From: Planctomycetota bacterium
Lineage (GTDB): Bacteria > Planctomycetota > Phycisphaerae > WQYP01
Reading direction: 5' to 3'
Assembly: GCA_021828925.1 (NCBI GenBank)
Contig: JAJZCT010000091.1
Span: 1-9,299, forward strand
DNA length: 9,299 nt
Shown here: piece by piece, positions 1 through 6,204 of the stretch
How positions within the stretch are numbered: the first letter of the stretch is position 1
How the letters are laid out: every line of letters begins with the position of its first letter
Notes under the pieces: model-generated
Seen by the model: only the letters and a program-made list of their open reading frames with translations
What the model was told of the DNA's origin: nothing
Database searches by the model: none
Position numbers and translations under genes: made by a program

Positions 1-1009
1 CAAACGCTTCACTGGCCGGGGTGGCAATAATAAGCTGCCACAAATCTTCCAGCAATGGCCGCAAACCAGTACCGGTAGCGGCGCTGATGGCAAGAATTTG
101 TTTTCCGGGCAACGCGCTGCGTAAATCCGCCAGAGCTTCCGAAGCTCCGGTAAGATCCATTTTATTGGCAACCAGAATTTCCGGTTTGGCCGCGAGCTTG
201 GGACTGTAAGCGAAAAGTTCCTCACGAATGGCATGATACGAATCAATGGGAGAGGTTTCATCCATCGGTACCATATCCAATAAATGTACCACCACACGCG
301 TGCGTTCAATGTGCCGCAGAAAATCCAATCCCAACCCCGCCCCTTCTGATGCGCCTTCAATCAAACCGGGAATATCCGCCAGTACGAGTCGGCGCTCCAT
401 ATCCAGTTCGGCAATGCCCAATTGGGGCTTCAGGGTGGTAAATGGGTAATCGGCAATTTTGGGCCGCGCTGCCGATACGCGCGACAGCAACGTCGATTTG
501 CCGGCATTGGGCTTACCGATCAGGCCGACATCCGCAATGAGTTTGAGCTGAAATTTTAATTTCCGGCTTTGTCCGGGTTCTCCCGGTTCCGCAAAATCCG
601 GTGCCTGCCGCACGGAAGACGTAAATTGCAGATTTCCCCGTCCCCCTTTTCCGCCCCTGGCCACCAGAGCGCGTTTTCCCACCGGCACAAGGTCCACCAG
701 CAGCAACCCGGTCAGTGCGTCATATACCATGGTGCCGGCAGGCAGACGAATCACCAGGTCCTTGCCGTCACTGCCGGCCTTTTTCTTCCCCTGGCCATGC
801 TCGCCGTTGCCCGCGCGCCAATGATGCCGCCCAACCATATCCAGCAGCGTTTCAACGCCTTCCGTGGCTTCAAGATATACGCTCCCACCGTCACCGCCAT
901 CACCGCCATCCGGCCCGCCCAATGGAATGTATTTCTCCCGGCGCATGGAAACGCACCCGTTGCCCCCCTGGCCCGCAAATACTTCAATGTCCGCTTCATC
1001 GATAAACAT
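1..1009 (-). CDS. obg: Obg/CgtA family GTPase (C-terminus cut by left edge)
   Basis: This is an essential GTPase of the TRAFAC Obg family, which binds the large ribosomal subunit during assembly and links it to the stringent response. Reading the minus strand gives 336 intact codons with no stop before the window edge. The glycine-rich Obg fold fills residues 1-155 (MFIDEADIEV start, then GGPDGGDGGDGGS). The G domain follows, with G1 GKPNAGKST at 165-173, G2 YPFTT at 188-192, G3 DIPG at 212-215, G4 NKMD at 282-285 and G5 SAATGTG at 309-315. Family members run from about 330 to 430 residues, so only a short tail is missing. The start at 1009 matches the usual family N-terminus. An in-frame ATG at 1033 adds eight residues and has the better Shine-Dalgarno (AGAGG, 1039-1043, 5-nt spacer), so the true start could be there. 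Identification is very secure; the start is not. Confidence 0.97.
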   Translation of the reverse strand, partial: MFIDEADIEVFAGQGGNGCVSMRREKYIPLGGPDGGDGGDGGSVYLEATEGVETLLDMVGRHHWRAGNGEHGQGKKKAGSDGKDLVIRLPAGTMVYDALTGLLLVDLVPVGKRALVARGGKGGRGNLQFTSSVRQAPDFAEPGEPGQSRKLKFQLKLIADVGLIGKPNAGKSTLLSRVSAARPKIADYPFTTLKPQLGIAELDMERRLVLADIPGLIEGASEGAGLGLDFLRHIERTRVVVHLLDMVPMDETSPIDSYHAIREELFAYSPKLAAKPEILVANKMDLTGASEALADLRSALPGKQILAISAATGTGLRPLLEDLWQLIIATPASEAF

Positions 1010-1046
1010 ACGTAACCCCATCCCGAAAACCATCGGGACCTCTTGC

Positions 1047-1067
1047 CCGGTCAGATCATCCGACCGG
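1047..1067 (-). promoter_or_regulatory. Hairpin in the obg leader
   Basis: CCGGTC (1047-1052) and GACCGG (1062-1067) are perfect inverted arms around a 9-nt loop, lying just upstream of the AGAGG ribosome-binding site of obg. It could influence obg translation, but no run of T follows it, so it is not an obvious terminator. A function is inference only. Confidence 0.3.
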
Positions 1068-1159
1068 CCGCCAAAAGCGCGTGTCGTCAGGCCAAAAAGA
1101 AAGACCTATGCCGACCACTTGCGCACACCATGGGTATTTTAACGGATTTCACGTTTCAT

Positions 1160-1208
1160 TGGACAAATTCAAATGAATCGTGAAAATTACCGATAATATC
1201 CGGGTGGC
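1160..1208. repeat. 49-bp direct repeat, left copy
   Basis: The segment begins TGGACAAATTC and ends ATCCGGGTGGC. It is identical base for base to 1981-2029 in the same orientation, and the flanking bases differ on both sides (T before and T after here, C before and C after there). It lies between obg and the vapB promoter. Inside it are a small inverted repeat, ATTCA-AA-TGAAT, and GATA-A-TATC. With the right copy it brackets the toxin-antitoxin module exactly. No integron attC or Xer dif pattern was recognised in it. Confidence 0.95.
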
Positions 1209-1238
1209 TTCCTATTATTGGAGCATACGATCCGGAGA

Positions 1239-1268
1239 TTGGGTTTTTCCACTCAATTAATATATACT
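1239..1268 (+). promoter_or_regulatory. Candidate vapBC promoter
   Basis: TTGGGT (1239-1244) and TATACT (1263-1268) are separated by 18 bp and resemble a sigma-70 -35/-10 pair. The -10 is followed by the vapB ribosome-binding site AAGGAG at 1281-1286 and the ATG at 1294. The -10 lies inside the inverted repeat at 1257-1282, as expected if the antitoxin represses its own promoter. Confidence 0.5.
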
Positions 1269-1282
1269 GGAATCTATATTAA
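1257..1282. promoter_or_regulatory. Candidate VapB/VapBC operator (8-bp inverted repeat)
   Basis: TTAATATA (1257-1264) and TATATTAA (1275-1282) are perfect inverted arms with a 10-bp spacer. The element overlaps the candidate -10 box and abuts the vapB ribosome-binding site. AbrB-fold antitoxins typically bind such inverted repeats as dimers to autoregulate their operon. Binding here is inferred, not shown. Confidence 0.5.
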
Positions 1283-1293
1283 GGAGACCATCC

Positions 1294-1551
1294 ATGACCG
1301 CCGTTGCAAAATTGTTCAAAAATGGGGCCAGCCAGGCCGTGCGGCTACCAAAAGCGTTTCGTTTTGACGGTCAGGAAGTTTGCATTAAGCGAGTCGGTGC
1401 AGCCGTCATTTTATACCCACGACGCGCCGCGTGGGATATCATGGAAAATGCACTGGGTAAATGTGATGATGATTTCATGCCAGAGCGCCACCAGCCTACG
1501 CGGGGGCAGCGCAGAAGGTCGCTTGGTACCAGACGAGGCTCGCGGTCATGA
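1294..1551 (+). CDS. vapB: VapB-type antitoxin, AbrB/SpoVT fold
   Basis: This 85-residue protein should neutralise the adjacent PIN-domain toxin and repress the operon. The N-terminal AbrB-like DNA-binding domain is clear: AKLFKNGASQAVRLPKAF near residues 5-22, then FDGQEVCIKR and the VILYPR strand, ending around residue 45. The middle section (WDIMENALG, then DDFMPERHQP) matches the toxin-binding region of enteric-type VapB proteins. The start has a strong AAGGAG Shine-Dalgarno 7 nt upstream. The stop overlaps the toxin start as ATGA (1548-1551), a normal arrangement for translational coupling. Odd point: the last 18 or so residues are strongly basic (RGQRRRSLGTRRGSR), whereas comparable antitoxin tails are usually acidic or mixed. 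This may be natural variation or the scar of an old frameshift. Confidence 0.9.
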   Translation: MTAVAKLFKNGASQAVRLPKAFRFDGQEVCIKRVGAAVILYPRRAAWDIMENALGKCDDDFMPERHQPTRGQRRRSLGTRRGSRS

Positions 1552-1955
1552 GTCCCTTCATGCTGGATACCGATATTTGCGTTGATCTCATACGCGGCAG
1601 GGCACCAGAACTGGTGGGGCGGTTGCGCAAGTACCCACCGGATGACATCGCGATTTCCAGTATTTCCCTAGCCGAATTGCAATACGGAGCGGTTAAATCC
1701 GCACGCCCCGATTGGCACCTTGGCTTGCTGGCTGAATTTTGCGCTCCGCTGACGATCTTGGAGTTTGGCAATCAGGCGGCCGAAGCCTACGGCAAGGTGC
1801 GATTGGCCCTTGAGCGAGCGGGAACCCCGATCGGCCCATTGGATACGTTAATTGCCGCCCATGCTTTGGCCGAGAACATGACGGTCGTCACCAACAACCT
1901 GCGCGAGTTCCGACGTGTGCGTGGCTTGAAAGTTGAAAACTTTCTGGAATCCTGA
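1548..1955 (+). CDS. vapC: VapC-type toxin, PIN-domain ribonuclease
   Basis: This 135-residue PIN-domain protein is the expected toxin of the pair, a Mg2+-dependent endoribonuclease; known VapC enzymes cut tRNA or rRNA. The acidic residues of the active site are all visible: D7 in MLDTDICVDLI, E43 in SSISLAELQYG and D99 in IGPLDTLIAAHA, followed by the conserved TNN (115-117) and the C-terminal FRRVRGLKVENF. Length is typical for the family and no catalytic residue is missing, so it is probably active. The start at 1548 overlaps the antitoxin stop by 4 bp; an in-frame ATG four codons later (1560), directly at MLDTD, is also possible. The target RNA cannot be read from the sequence. The two-gene operon is enclosed by 49-bp direct repeats, which suggests acquisition as a unit. 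Confidence 0.93.
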   Translation: MSPFMLDTDICVDLIRGRAPELVGRLRKYPPDDIAISSISLAELQYGAVKSARPDWHLGLLAEFCAPLTILEFGNQAAEAYGKVRLALERAGTPIGPLDTLIAAHALAENMTVVTNNLREFRRVRGLKVENFLES

Positions 1956-1980
1956 ATTTAATGTCTTAGAAACGCGCAAC

Positions 1981-2029
1981 TGGACAAATTCAAATGAATC
2001 GTGAAAATTACCGATAATATCCGGGTGGC
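1981..2029. repeat. 49-bp direct repeat, right copy
   Basis: Identical to 1160-1208, with copy starts 821 bp apart. It begins 25 bp after the vapC stop. The last three bases (2027-2029) form part of the left arm of the GC-rich hairpin that follows. The left copy lacks that hairpin because its downstream sequence differs. Confidence 0.95.
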
Positions 2030-2076
2030 CGGTTATCCCCGGCCGCATTGAACAATATCTTGGTGGTATTGTTCAA
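2027..2076 (+). promoter_or_regulatory. Two tandem hairpins between vapC and ugd
   Basis: The first hairpin has arms GGCCGG (2027-2032) and CCGGCC (2039-2044) around a 6-nt loop. The second has arms TTGAACAATA (2048-2057) and TATTGTTCAA (2067-2076) around a 9-nt loop. Both are perfect. Neither is followed by a T-run in either direction, so a classical intrinsic terminator is unlikely. The second could instead be a dimeric regulator site or an RNA stem in the leader of the dehydrogenase gene. Confidence 0.45.
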
Positions 2077-2150
2077 GAAGAAACATCCCGGCACAGCGGG
2101 GCATGCGTTTTATTCCGGCGAGCCTTTTCGTCAACAAACTTGGAGTTTTC

Positions 2151-3500
2151 ATGAAGATTGCAGTTATCGGGTGCGGTTATGTGGGCTTGGTCAGCGGTAC
2201 ATGTTTGGCGGCGTTGGGCCATAAGATTATCGGCGTGGATGTGGACGCCAAGCGCGTTGCCGGCCTGGCCCAGGGAAAAGTTCCGATTTACGAACCGGGT
2301 TTGTCAGAGTTAATTCTGGCCGAAGCGGCGGCGGGGCGGCTGAGTTTCACCACGGATATCGCGTCGGCCATTAAGGAATCGCAAAGCGTTTTTATCGCTG
2401 TCGGCACGCCGCCGTCACCCAAGGGCGGGGCGGATTTAAGCATGTTGTTTGCCGCTGTGGACGATGTGCTCAAGCACGCCAACGGGCCTAAAACGCTGGT
2501 TATTAAAAGCACTGTGCCCCCGGGAACAGGTGAAAAGGTGGCCCAGCAGGTGGCCAAAAGTCCGCACCGTATTGAAGTGGTCAACAACCCGGAATTTTTG
2601 CGGGAAGGCACAGCCATTCAGGACTTCATGCAGCCGGATCGGATTGTTTTTGGCGCCAACTCCAATGCCGGCATGGAAGTGCTGCGGGAAATTTATCAGC
2701 CATTAATTGATCGCGGCTATGCGATTTTCTCCATGAGTCGGCAAAGCGCTGAACTTACCAAGTTCGCCTCCAACGCCATGCTGGCGGTTCGCATCAGCTT
2801 TATTAATGAGTTATCTCAATTGGCCCTGGCCATCGGTGCGGATATTGAATCGGTGCGCGTGGGAATTGGTACGGACAAGCGCATCGGACCTTCATTTCTA
2901 AAAGCCGGCGTGGGTTACGGCGGATCGTGCTTTCCCAAGGATGTTGCGGCTCTGGTGCATCAAATGCAGGAATTCGGGCTTGAGCCGCACCTGCTAAGCG
3001 GCGTTGAAAAAGCCAACACGCGGCAAAAAAAGGCGTTTGCCACACGCATTATTCAATCACTTTCCGGTGTAACAGACCCGCAGGTTGCCGTATGGGGTCT
3101 GGCGTTTAAGGCTGATACCGATGATATGCGCGAAGCCCCCAGCATTGAAGTCATTCACGCCCTGCTGGCCGCCGGGATAAAAGTTCGCGTGTATGATCCG
3201 CAGGCCATGGAAAACGCCAGGCGAATGCTTGGCGATAAAGTAACATGGACCAATAGTGTTGATGACTGTACGCGCGGTACCGATGCTATCGCTGTGATTA
3301 CCGACTGGTCGGTATTTATCACGCAGGACTGGCCACATATTGCCTCGCTGATGCGCGGCAAATACGTCTTTGATGGCCGCAATTGTCTCGGCAGCACCAA
3401 GGTTCTGGCGGCCGGCCTGATTTACCGCGCCATTGGCCGCCCCGAATTGATGCCTGGAGCGGGCAAGCCCGGTTCCATGGGTGTTGTATCCGCGGGATAA
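2151..3500 (+). CDS. ugd: UDP-glucose 6-dehydrogenase
   Basis: The enzyme oxidises UDP-glucose to UDP-glucuronate with two NAD+ in the cytoplasm, supplying uronic acid units for capsule, exopolysaccharide or lipid decoration. The 449 residues show the full UDP-glucose/GDP-mannose dehydrogenase layout. There is an N-terminal Rossmann fold (MKIAVIGCGYVGLVSG, VGTPPSP at 85-90), then STVPPGT at 120-126 and NPEFLREG at 146-153. The central helix carries K204 and N208 in ELTKFASNAM. The catalytic cysteine is C260 in GGSCFPKD, and the C-terminal UDP-binding domain includes GLAFKADTDDMREAPS and FDGRN (408-411). An ATG at 2103 would add 16 residues, but GGAG (2142-2145) 5 nt before 2151, plus the canonical MKIAVIG start, favour 2151. 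The protein continues some 20 residues past the usual C-terminus (PELMPGAGKP, then a Gly/Ser tail), a minor oddity. Confidence 0.97.
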   Translation: MKIAVIGCGYVGLVSGTCLAALGHKIIGVDVDAKRVAGLAQGKVPIYEPGLSELILAEAAAGRLSFTTDIASAIKESQSVFIAVGTPPSPKGGADLSMLFAAVDDVLKHANGPKTLVIKSTVPPGTGEKVAQQVAKSPHRIEVVNNPEFLREGTAIQDFMQPDRIVFGANSNAGMEVLREIYQPLIDRGYAIFSMSRQSAELTKFASNAMLAVRISFINELSQLALAIGADIESVRVGIGTDKRIGPSFLKAGVGYGGSCFPKDVAALVHQMQEFGLEPHLLSGVEKANTRQKKAFATRIIQSLSGVTDPQVAVWGLAFKADTDDMREAPSIEVIHALLAAGIKVRVYDPQAMENARRMLGDKVTWTNSVDDCTRGTDAIAVITDWSVFITQDWPHIASLMRGKYVFDGRNCLGSTKVLAAGLIYRAIGRPELMPGAGKPGSMGVVSAG

Positions 3501-3608
3501 TCTTGCCAACTGTGCAACTTTCGCCTGTCCAAAGTGTTTAACCTTCCGTAGCACCTCGATCGGGTGCGGTGATTGCCTGCATACAATAAGAATGCGGCGA
3601 AGGTGGTC

Positions 3609-3673
3609 GTGTTGCCGACGGCTCGTTGAAAAGCTGACAAAGTAAGCTTTCAACAGAGTTTCATCGGCAATAC
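3609..3673 (+). promoter_or_regulatory. Nested two-tier hairpin in the leader upstream of the sulfotransferase-like gene
   Basis: The outer arms are GTGTTGCCGA (3609-3618) and TCGGCAATAC (3664-3673), pairing over 10 positions with one G-T wobble. Inside lies a second stem, GTTGAAAAGCT (3625-3635) with AGCTTTCAAC (3645-3654), which forms 10 pairs with one bulged A and a 9-nt loop. The two stems are joined by an asymmetric internal loop. The element sits 80 bp before the start at 3754. It could be a cis-acting RNA, an attenuator-like fold or a remnant of a small palindromic repeat. No riboswitch class was recognised. Confidence 0.45.
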
Positions 3674-3753
3674 AATATGTGCAGTGATGGCGGTCATCAT
3701 TGCAATGGGGGTTGGATTGTGAGTTGTTAGAGGTTTTTCGGGAGAAGGCAAGT

Positions 3754-4740
3754 ATGTCGGCATCCAATCGCGTTATTGTGGTACTGGGAATGCAGCGTAG
3801 CGGCACCAGTACCATCGCCCGTGCGGTTCACACATTGGGCGTTGCGTTGGGAAACAATCTATTACCCGCCAATATTTTCAACCCGCGCGGATACTGGGAA
3901 GACCAGCGGATATGGCGGCTTAATCAGCAGTTTCTCGATCTCATTGGAGCCTCACACCATACCGGCGGCGTGAACTGCCAGAGCATCTTGGATCATCCGC
4001 AGTGCGAAAACCTCATTACCAAAACCACTGCGTATCTGCACAAACAATTCAATCATTACGCGCTATGGGGCCTGAAAGACCCACATATCGGTCGTCTGCT
4101 GCCAATTTGGAAAATCATTTTTCATCGCCTTAACGTACAGCCAAGCTATGTTATTTCCGTAAGAAATCCGCTTAGCATTGCCGAATCACTGGAACGCTGC
4201 GGCCTGTCGGATAGAGAATCCGGATTTGTTTTGTGGCTGGAAAATATGTACTGCGCGGTTTCCGAAACCCTGCAAAGCAATTCTGTATTTGTTGATTATG
4301 ATGAACTTTTCGGGCAGGCCCCAAGCCAGTTGCTCCGCATGGCCAATGCGTTGAATTTGCCGGTCGGTCCGGAGCAAGAGCGGAACATCGAAGATTTTGC
4401 TGAGAATTTTCTGTCTGAAAATCTGCGAGGCAGCAGTTACAGCCTGCAGCAGTTGCGGGCCACCTTCGCCGATCCGAGTATTTTTTTTGATCTATATGAA
4501 TTTGTGCGCATGGCCGCGCATGACCAATTCACTGCCCCCGCCTTTTTACAGCAGTGGTCACTGATCACGCGCCGCTATGCCGACGTTCACCGCTGCCTGA
4601 TCGCCGGTGCGTCGCAATATCAACGTTTGCTTTCCCATTATCAACACCGGAATCGTATCTGGAAACCGCTGAAGAAAATGGAAAAAATCGTACGCGCGGG
4701 TCGTAAAAAATTGATGCAGGGTTCCCGAGCCGCCTTGTGA
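3754..4740 (+). CDS. Sulfotransferase-like protein (PAPS-dependent family)
   Basis: The protein probably moves a sulfuryl group from PAPS to a carbohydrate or lipid, acting in the cytoplasm. In its 328 residues, VIVVLGMQRSGTST (7-20) is the 5'-phosphosulfate P-loop typical of this family. The segment SVRNPLSIAESL (135-146) supplies the Arg and Ser expected to hold the PAPS 3'-phosphate. GYWED at 47-50, KDPHIGRLLPIW at 108-119 and VDYDEL at 180-185 are also typical of bacterial members. The basic, helical C-terminus (KPLKKMEKIVRAGRKK) may touch the membrane. The ATG at 3754 is chosen because GGAGAAGG (3741-3748) precedes it; the longer frame would begin at a TTG (3700) without such a site. It follows ugd on the same strand after 253 bp, so a shared polysaccharide role is plausible but not proven. 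The acceptor is unknown. No signal peptide is seen. Confidence 0.8.
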   Translation: MSASNRVIVVLGMQRSGTSTIARAVHTLGVALGNNLLPANIFNPRGYWEDQRIWRLNQQFLDLIGASHHTGGVNCQSILDHPQCENLITKTTAYLHKQFNHYALWGLKDPHIGRLLPIWKIIFHRLNVQPSYVISVRNPLSIAESLERCGLSDRESGFVLWLENMYCAVSETLQSNSVFVDYDELFGQAPSQLLRMANALNLPVGPEQERNIEDFAENFLSENLRGSSYSLQQLRATFADPSIFFDLYEFVRMAAHDQFTAPAFLQQWSLITRRYADVHRCLIAGASQYQRLLSHYQHRNRIWKPLKKMEKIVRAGRKKLMQGSRAAL

Positions 4741-4775
4741 ACGGATCCCGGCACAGGGGCTGGGCAAAAAGCGTC

Positions 4776-5204
4776 TTAATGCAAAAAAAGCAGCGAAACG
4801 AGGGTCAGCAGCAGCACCACCAGCGTCACCCAGGTATAAAACCAATCATGATCCACAATCGCAAAAAGCACCACGGATACCGCAACGCGGGTAATGGGCG
4901 TTAATACCAGCAGCAGCAGTCCCAGATCGATAATGCTTTTGCCTTGACCGTGAACAACCCCCTGATACAACAACTTCGGATTGGTGGTGAATACCACATG
5001 CCGCATTTGCTTTACCGTAGGAGGCGCATGAATAAAGCTGATCGTCAAGCCCAGGATCATCACCGCAACGCTCAGTATCACACCAACACGCAACACCCAT
5101 GCGGCTGCATCCTGAATAATAAATTCATCTTTTACCGGTGCATGGGGTGGATTGCCACCGGGCGGTAGCGGGTCAACGGGTGATGGGGAATTTACAGTAT
5201 TCAT
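4776..5204 (-). CDS. DUF1634 family membrane protein
   Basis: This small 142-residue integral membrane protein has a proline-rich cytosolic-looking N-terminus (SPSPVDPLPPGGNPP) and three hydrophobic stretches, near residues 36-59, 92-117 and 121-141. The segment QDAAAWVLRVGVILSVAVMI and the loop around LLYQGVVHGQ resemble the DUF1634 family, whose genes commonly lie beside TauE/SafE transporters. Here it follows the TSUP gene with a 48-bp gap on the same strand, so the two very likely form an operon and may form a complex. GAGG lies about 10 nt before the start, which is a little long. Its biochemical role is unknown. It converges with the sulfotransferase-like gene, with 35 bp between stops and no clear bidirectional terminator. 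Confidence 0.78.
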   Translation of the reverse strand: MNTVNSPSPVDPLPPGGNPPHAPVKDEFIIQDAAAWVLRVGVILSVAVMILGLTISFIHAPPTVKQMRHVVFTTNPKLLYQGVVHGQGKSIIDLGLLLLVLTPITRVAVSVVLFAIVDHDWFYTWVTLVVLLLTLVSLLFLH

Positions 5205-5252
5205 TTCGTATTCATCCTCAGATATTGGCTCCGGAATCGCAAGCCCATGGCA

Positions 5253-6110
5253 TTAAAAGTTTATGCCGCAACCGCGCAAAAGCATTTCCAGGCCGACAAT
5301 TCCCAGCAGAATCGCAAAAACCTTCCGGATGTGCGCATTGGACATTTTTTCCATTATTTTCGTGCCCAATAATGCGCCAATCACCACGGATGTGGCCACC
5401 GGCACCACCAGATAGGGCAACACCAGTCCCCGGTGCAAATATACGCCCGCCGCCGCCGCCGCCGTTACGCCGATCATAAAGTTGCTGGTGGCCGTGGACA
5501 CTTTAGTCGGCAGGTGCATCGCCACTTCCTGTGCCAGCACTTTCAGCACGCCCGCGCCAATGCCCAATATGCCCGCCATAATCCCCGCAATAAACATTAC
5601 GCCCATAGCTGGCGGCACGTTGGCGGCATTGTAAAAAATCTCTCTGCCCAGGCGTTTGTCAAAATAAGATCCCTGCAGCCGCAGAAAATTAGCCAGCCGG
5701 TCGTTGCTGACATTTTTTGGCAATTCTTCGCCAATATTTAACAGAATTGGCACCAGCGAAAGCAAAAGCGCCAGCCCAAAGAGAATCGATAACGTCTGGG
5801 CATTTAAAAACTTGGCCAGCACGGCGGCACCGAGAATGGCCCCGCTGGCGGTGGAAAGTTCCAGAAACATGGCCACGCGCACATTGGTAATATGATCGCG
5901 CACATAAACCGATCCCGCTCCGCTGGAAACGGCAATAACCGAAACAATGCTCGCACCGATGGCCTGTTCAATGGGCATGTGCAGAAATATCGTCAGCACC
6001 GGCACAATGACAATGCCGCCGCCCAGACCGCTGATCGATCCTAAAATGCCCCCGGCAAACGAGGCCACGGCCACTTCCAAAAGCCAAGATATTGCGGCAG
6101 TATCCGCCAT
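5253..6110 (-). CDS. TSUP-family anion permease (TauE/SafE)
   Basis: This 285-residue polytopic inner-membrane protein belongs to the TauE/SafE (TSUP) family, whose members move sulfite, sulfonates or other small organic anions. The two-fold internal repeat is visible: GGILGSISGLGGGIVIVP at 20-37 and AGIMAGILGIGAGVLKVL at 175-192, each opening a half of about four hydrophobic helices. A charged cytosolic loop lies between them (about 125-165). The start at 6110 has an excellent Shine-Dalgarno, AAGGGAG at 6117-6123 with a 6-nt spacer; the upstream GTG at 6167 has none as good. It lies 94 bp after the phosphoglycerate mutase and 48 bp before the DUF1634 gene, its likely partner. The substrate cannot be deduced. 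Six CCG units at 5447-5464 encode an alanine run around residues 216-221. Confidence 0.9.
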   Translation of the reverse strand: MADTAAISWLLEVAVASFAGGILGSISGLGGGIVIVPVLTIFLHMPIEQAIGASIVSVIAVSSGAGSVYVRDHITNVRVAMFLELSTASGAILGAAVLAKFLNAQTLSILFGLALLLSLVPILLNIGEELPKNVSNDRLANFLRLQGSYFDKRLGREIFYNAANVPPAMGVMFIAGIMAGILGIGAGVLKVLAQEVAMHLPTKVSTATSNFMIGVTAAAAAGVYLHRGLVLPYLVVPVATSVVIGALLGTKIMEKMSNAHIRKVFAILLGIVGLEMLLRGCGINF

Positions 6111-6137
6111 TGCGTACTCCCTTGAGACAACTTCGCG

Positions 6138-6155
6138 GGCCGCGCCAGTGCGGCC
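6138..6155 (-). promoter_or_regulatory. GC-rich hairpin between pgm and TSUP gene
   Basis: GGCCGC (6138-6143) and GCGGCC (6150-6155) are perfect arms with a 6-nt loop, in the 94-bp gap between the two minus-strand genes. No T-run follows on the minus strand, so it may weaken rather than end transcription, or structure the leader of the transporter mRNA. Confidence 0.35.
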
Positions 6156-6204
6156 ATGGAAGTACACTAGTGGATTTACAGCAATGGTTCAACAATGGGG
6201 GAAT

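Noticed and set aside
1160..1208. The 49-bp repeat as a Xer dif site or integron attC
   Set aside because: I could find neither two 11-bp dif arms around a 6-bp centre nor the GTTRRRY/RYYYAAC ends of attC, and no integrase is present.
3551..3567. GCACC/GGTGC hairpin as the ugd terminator
   Set aside because: The stem is 5 bp and no T-run follows it.
3687..3722. Mini-ORF of 11 codons (MAVIIAMGVGL) as a possible leader peptide
   Set aside because: No ribosome-binding site precedes it, and it contains no run of regulatory codons that would suggest attenuation.
3057..3815. 252-codon minus-strand open frame across the ugd 3' end and the following gap
   Set aside because: It is antisense to a certain gene over most of its length, also overlaps the sulfotransferase start, has a histidine-, serine- and arginine-rich composition with no recognisable motif, and has no good start signal.
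4741..4775. Bidirectional terminator in the convergent gap
   Set aside because: G/C-rich but without a convincing stem followed by T residues on either strand.
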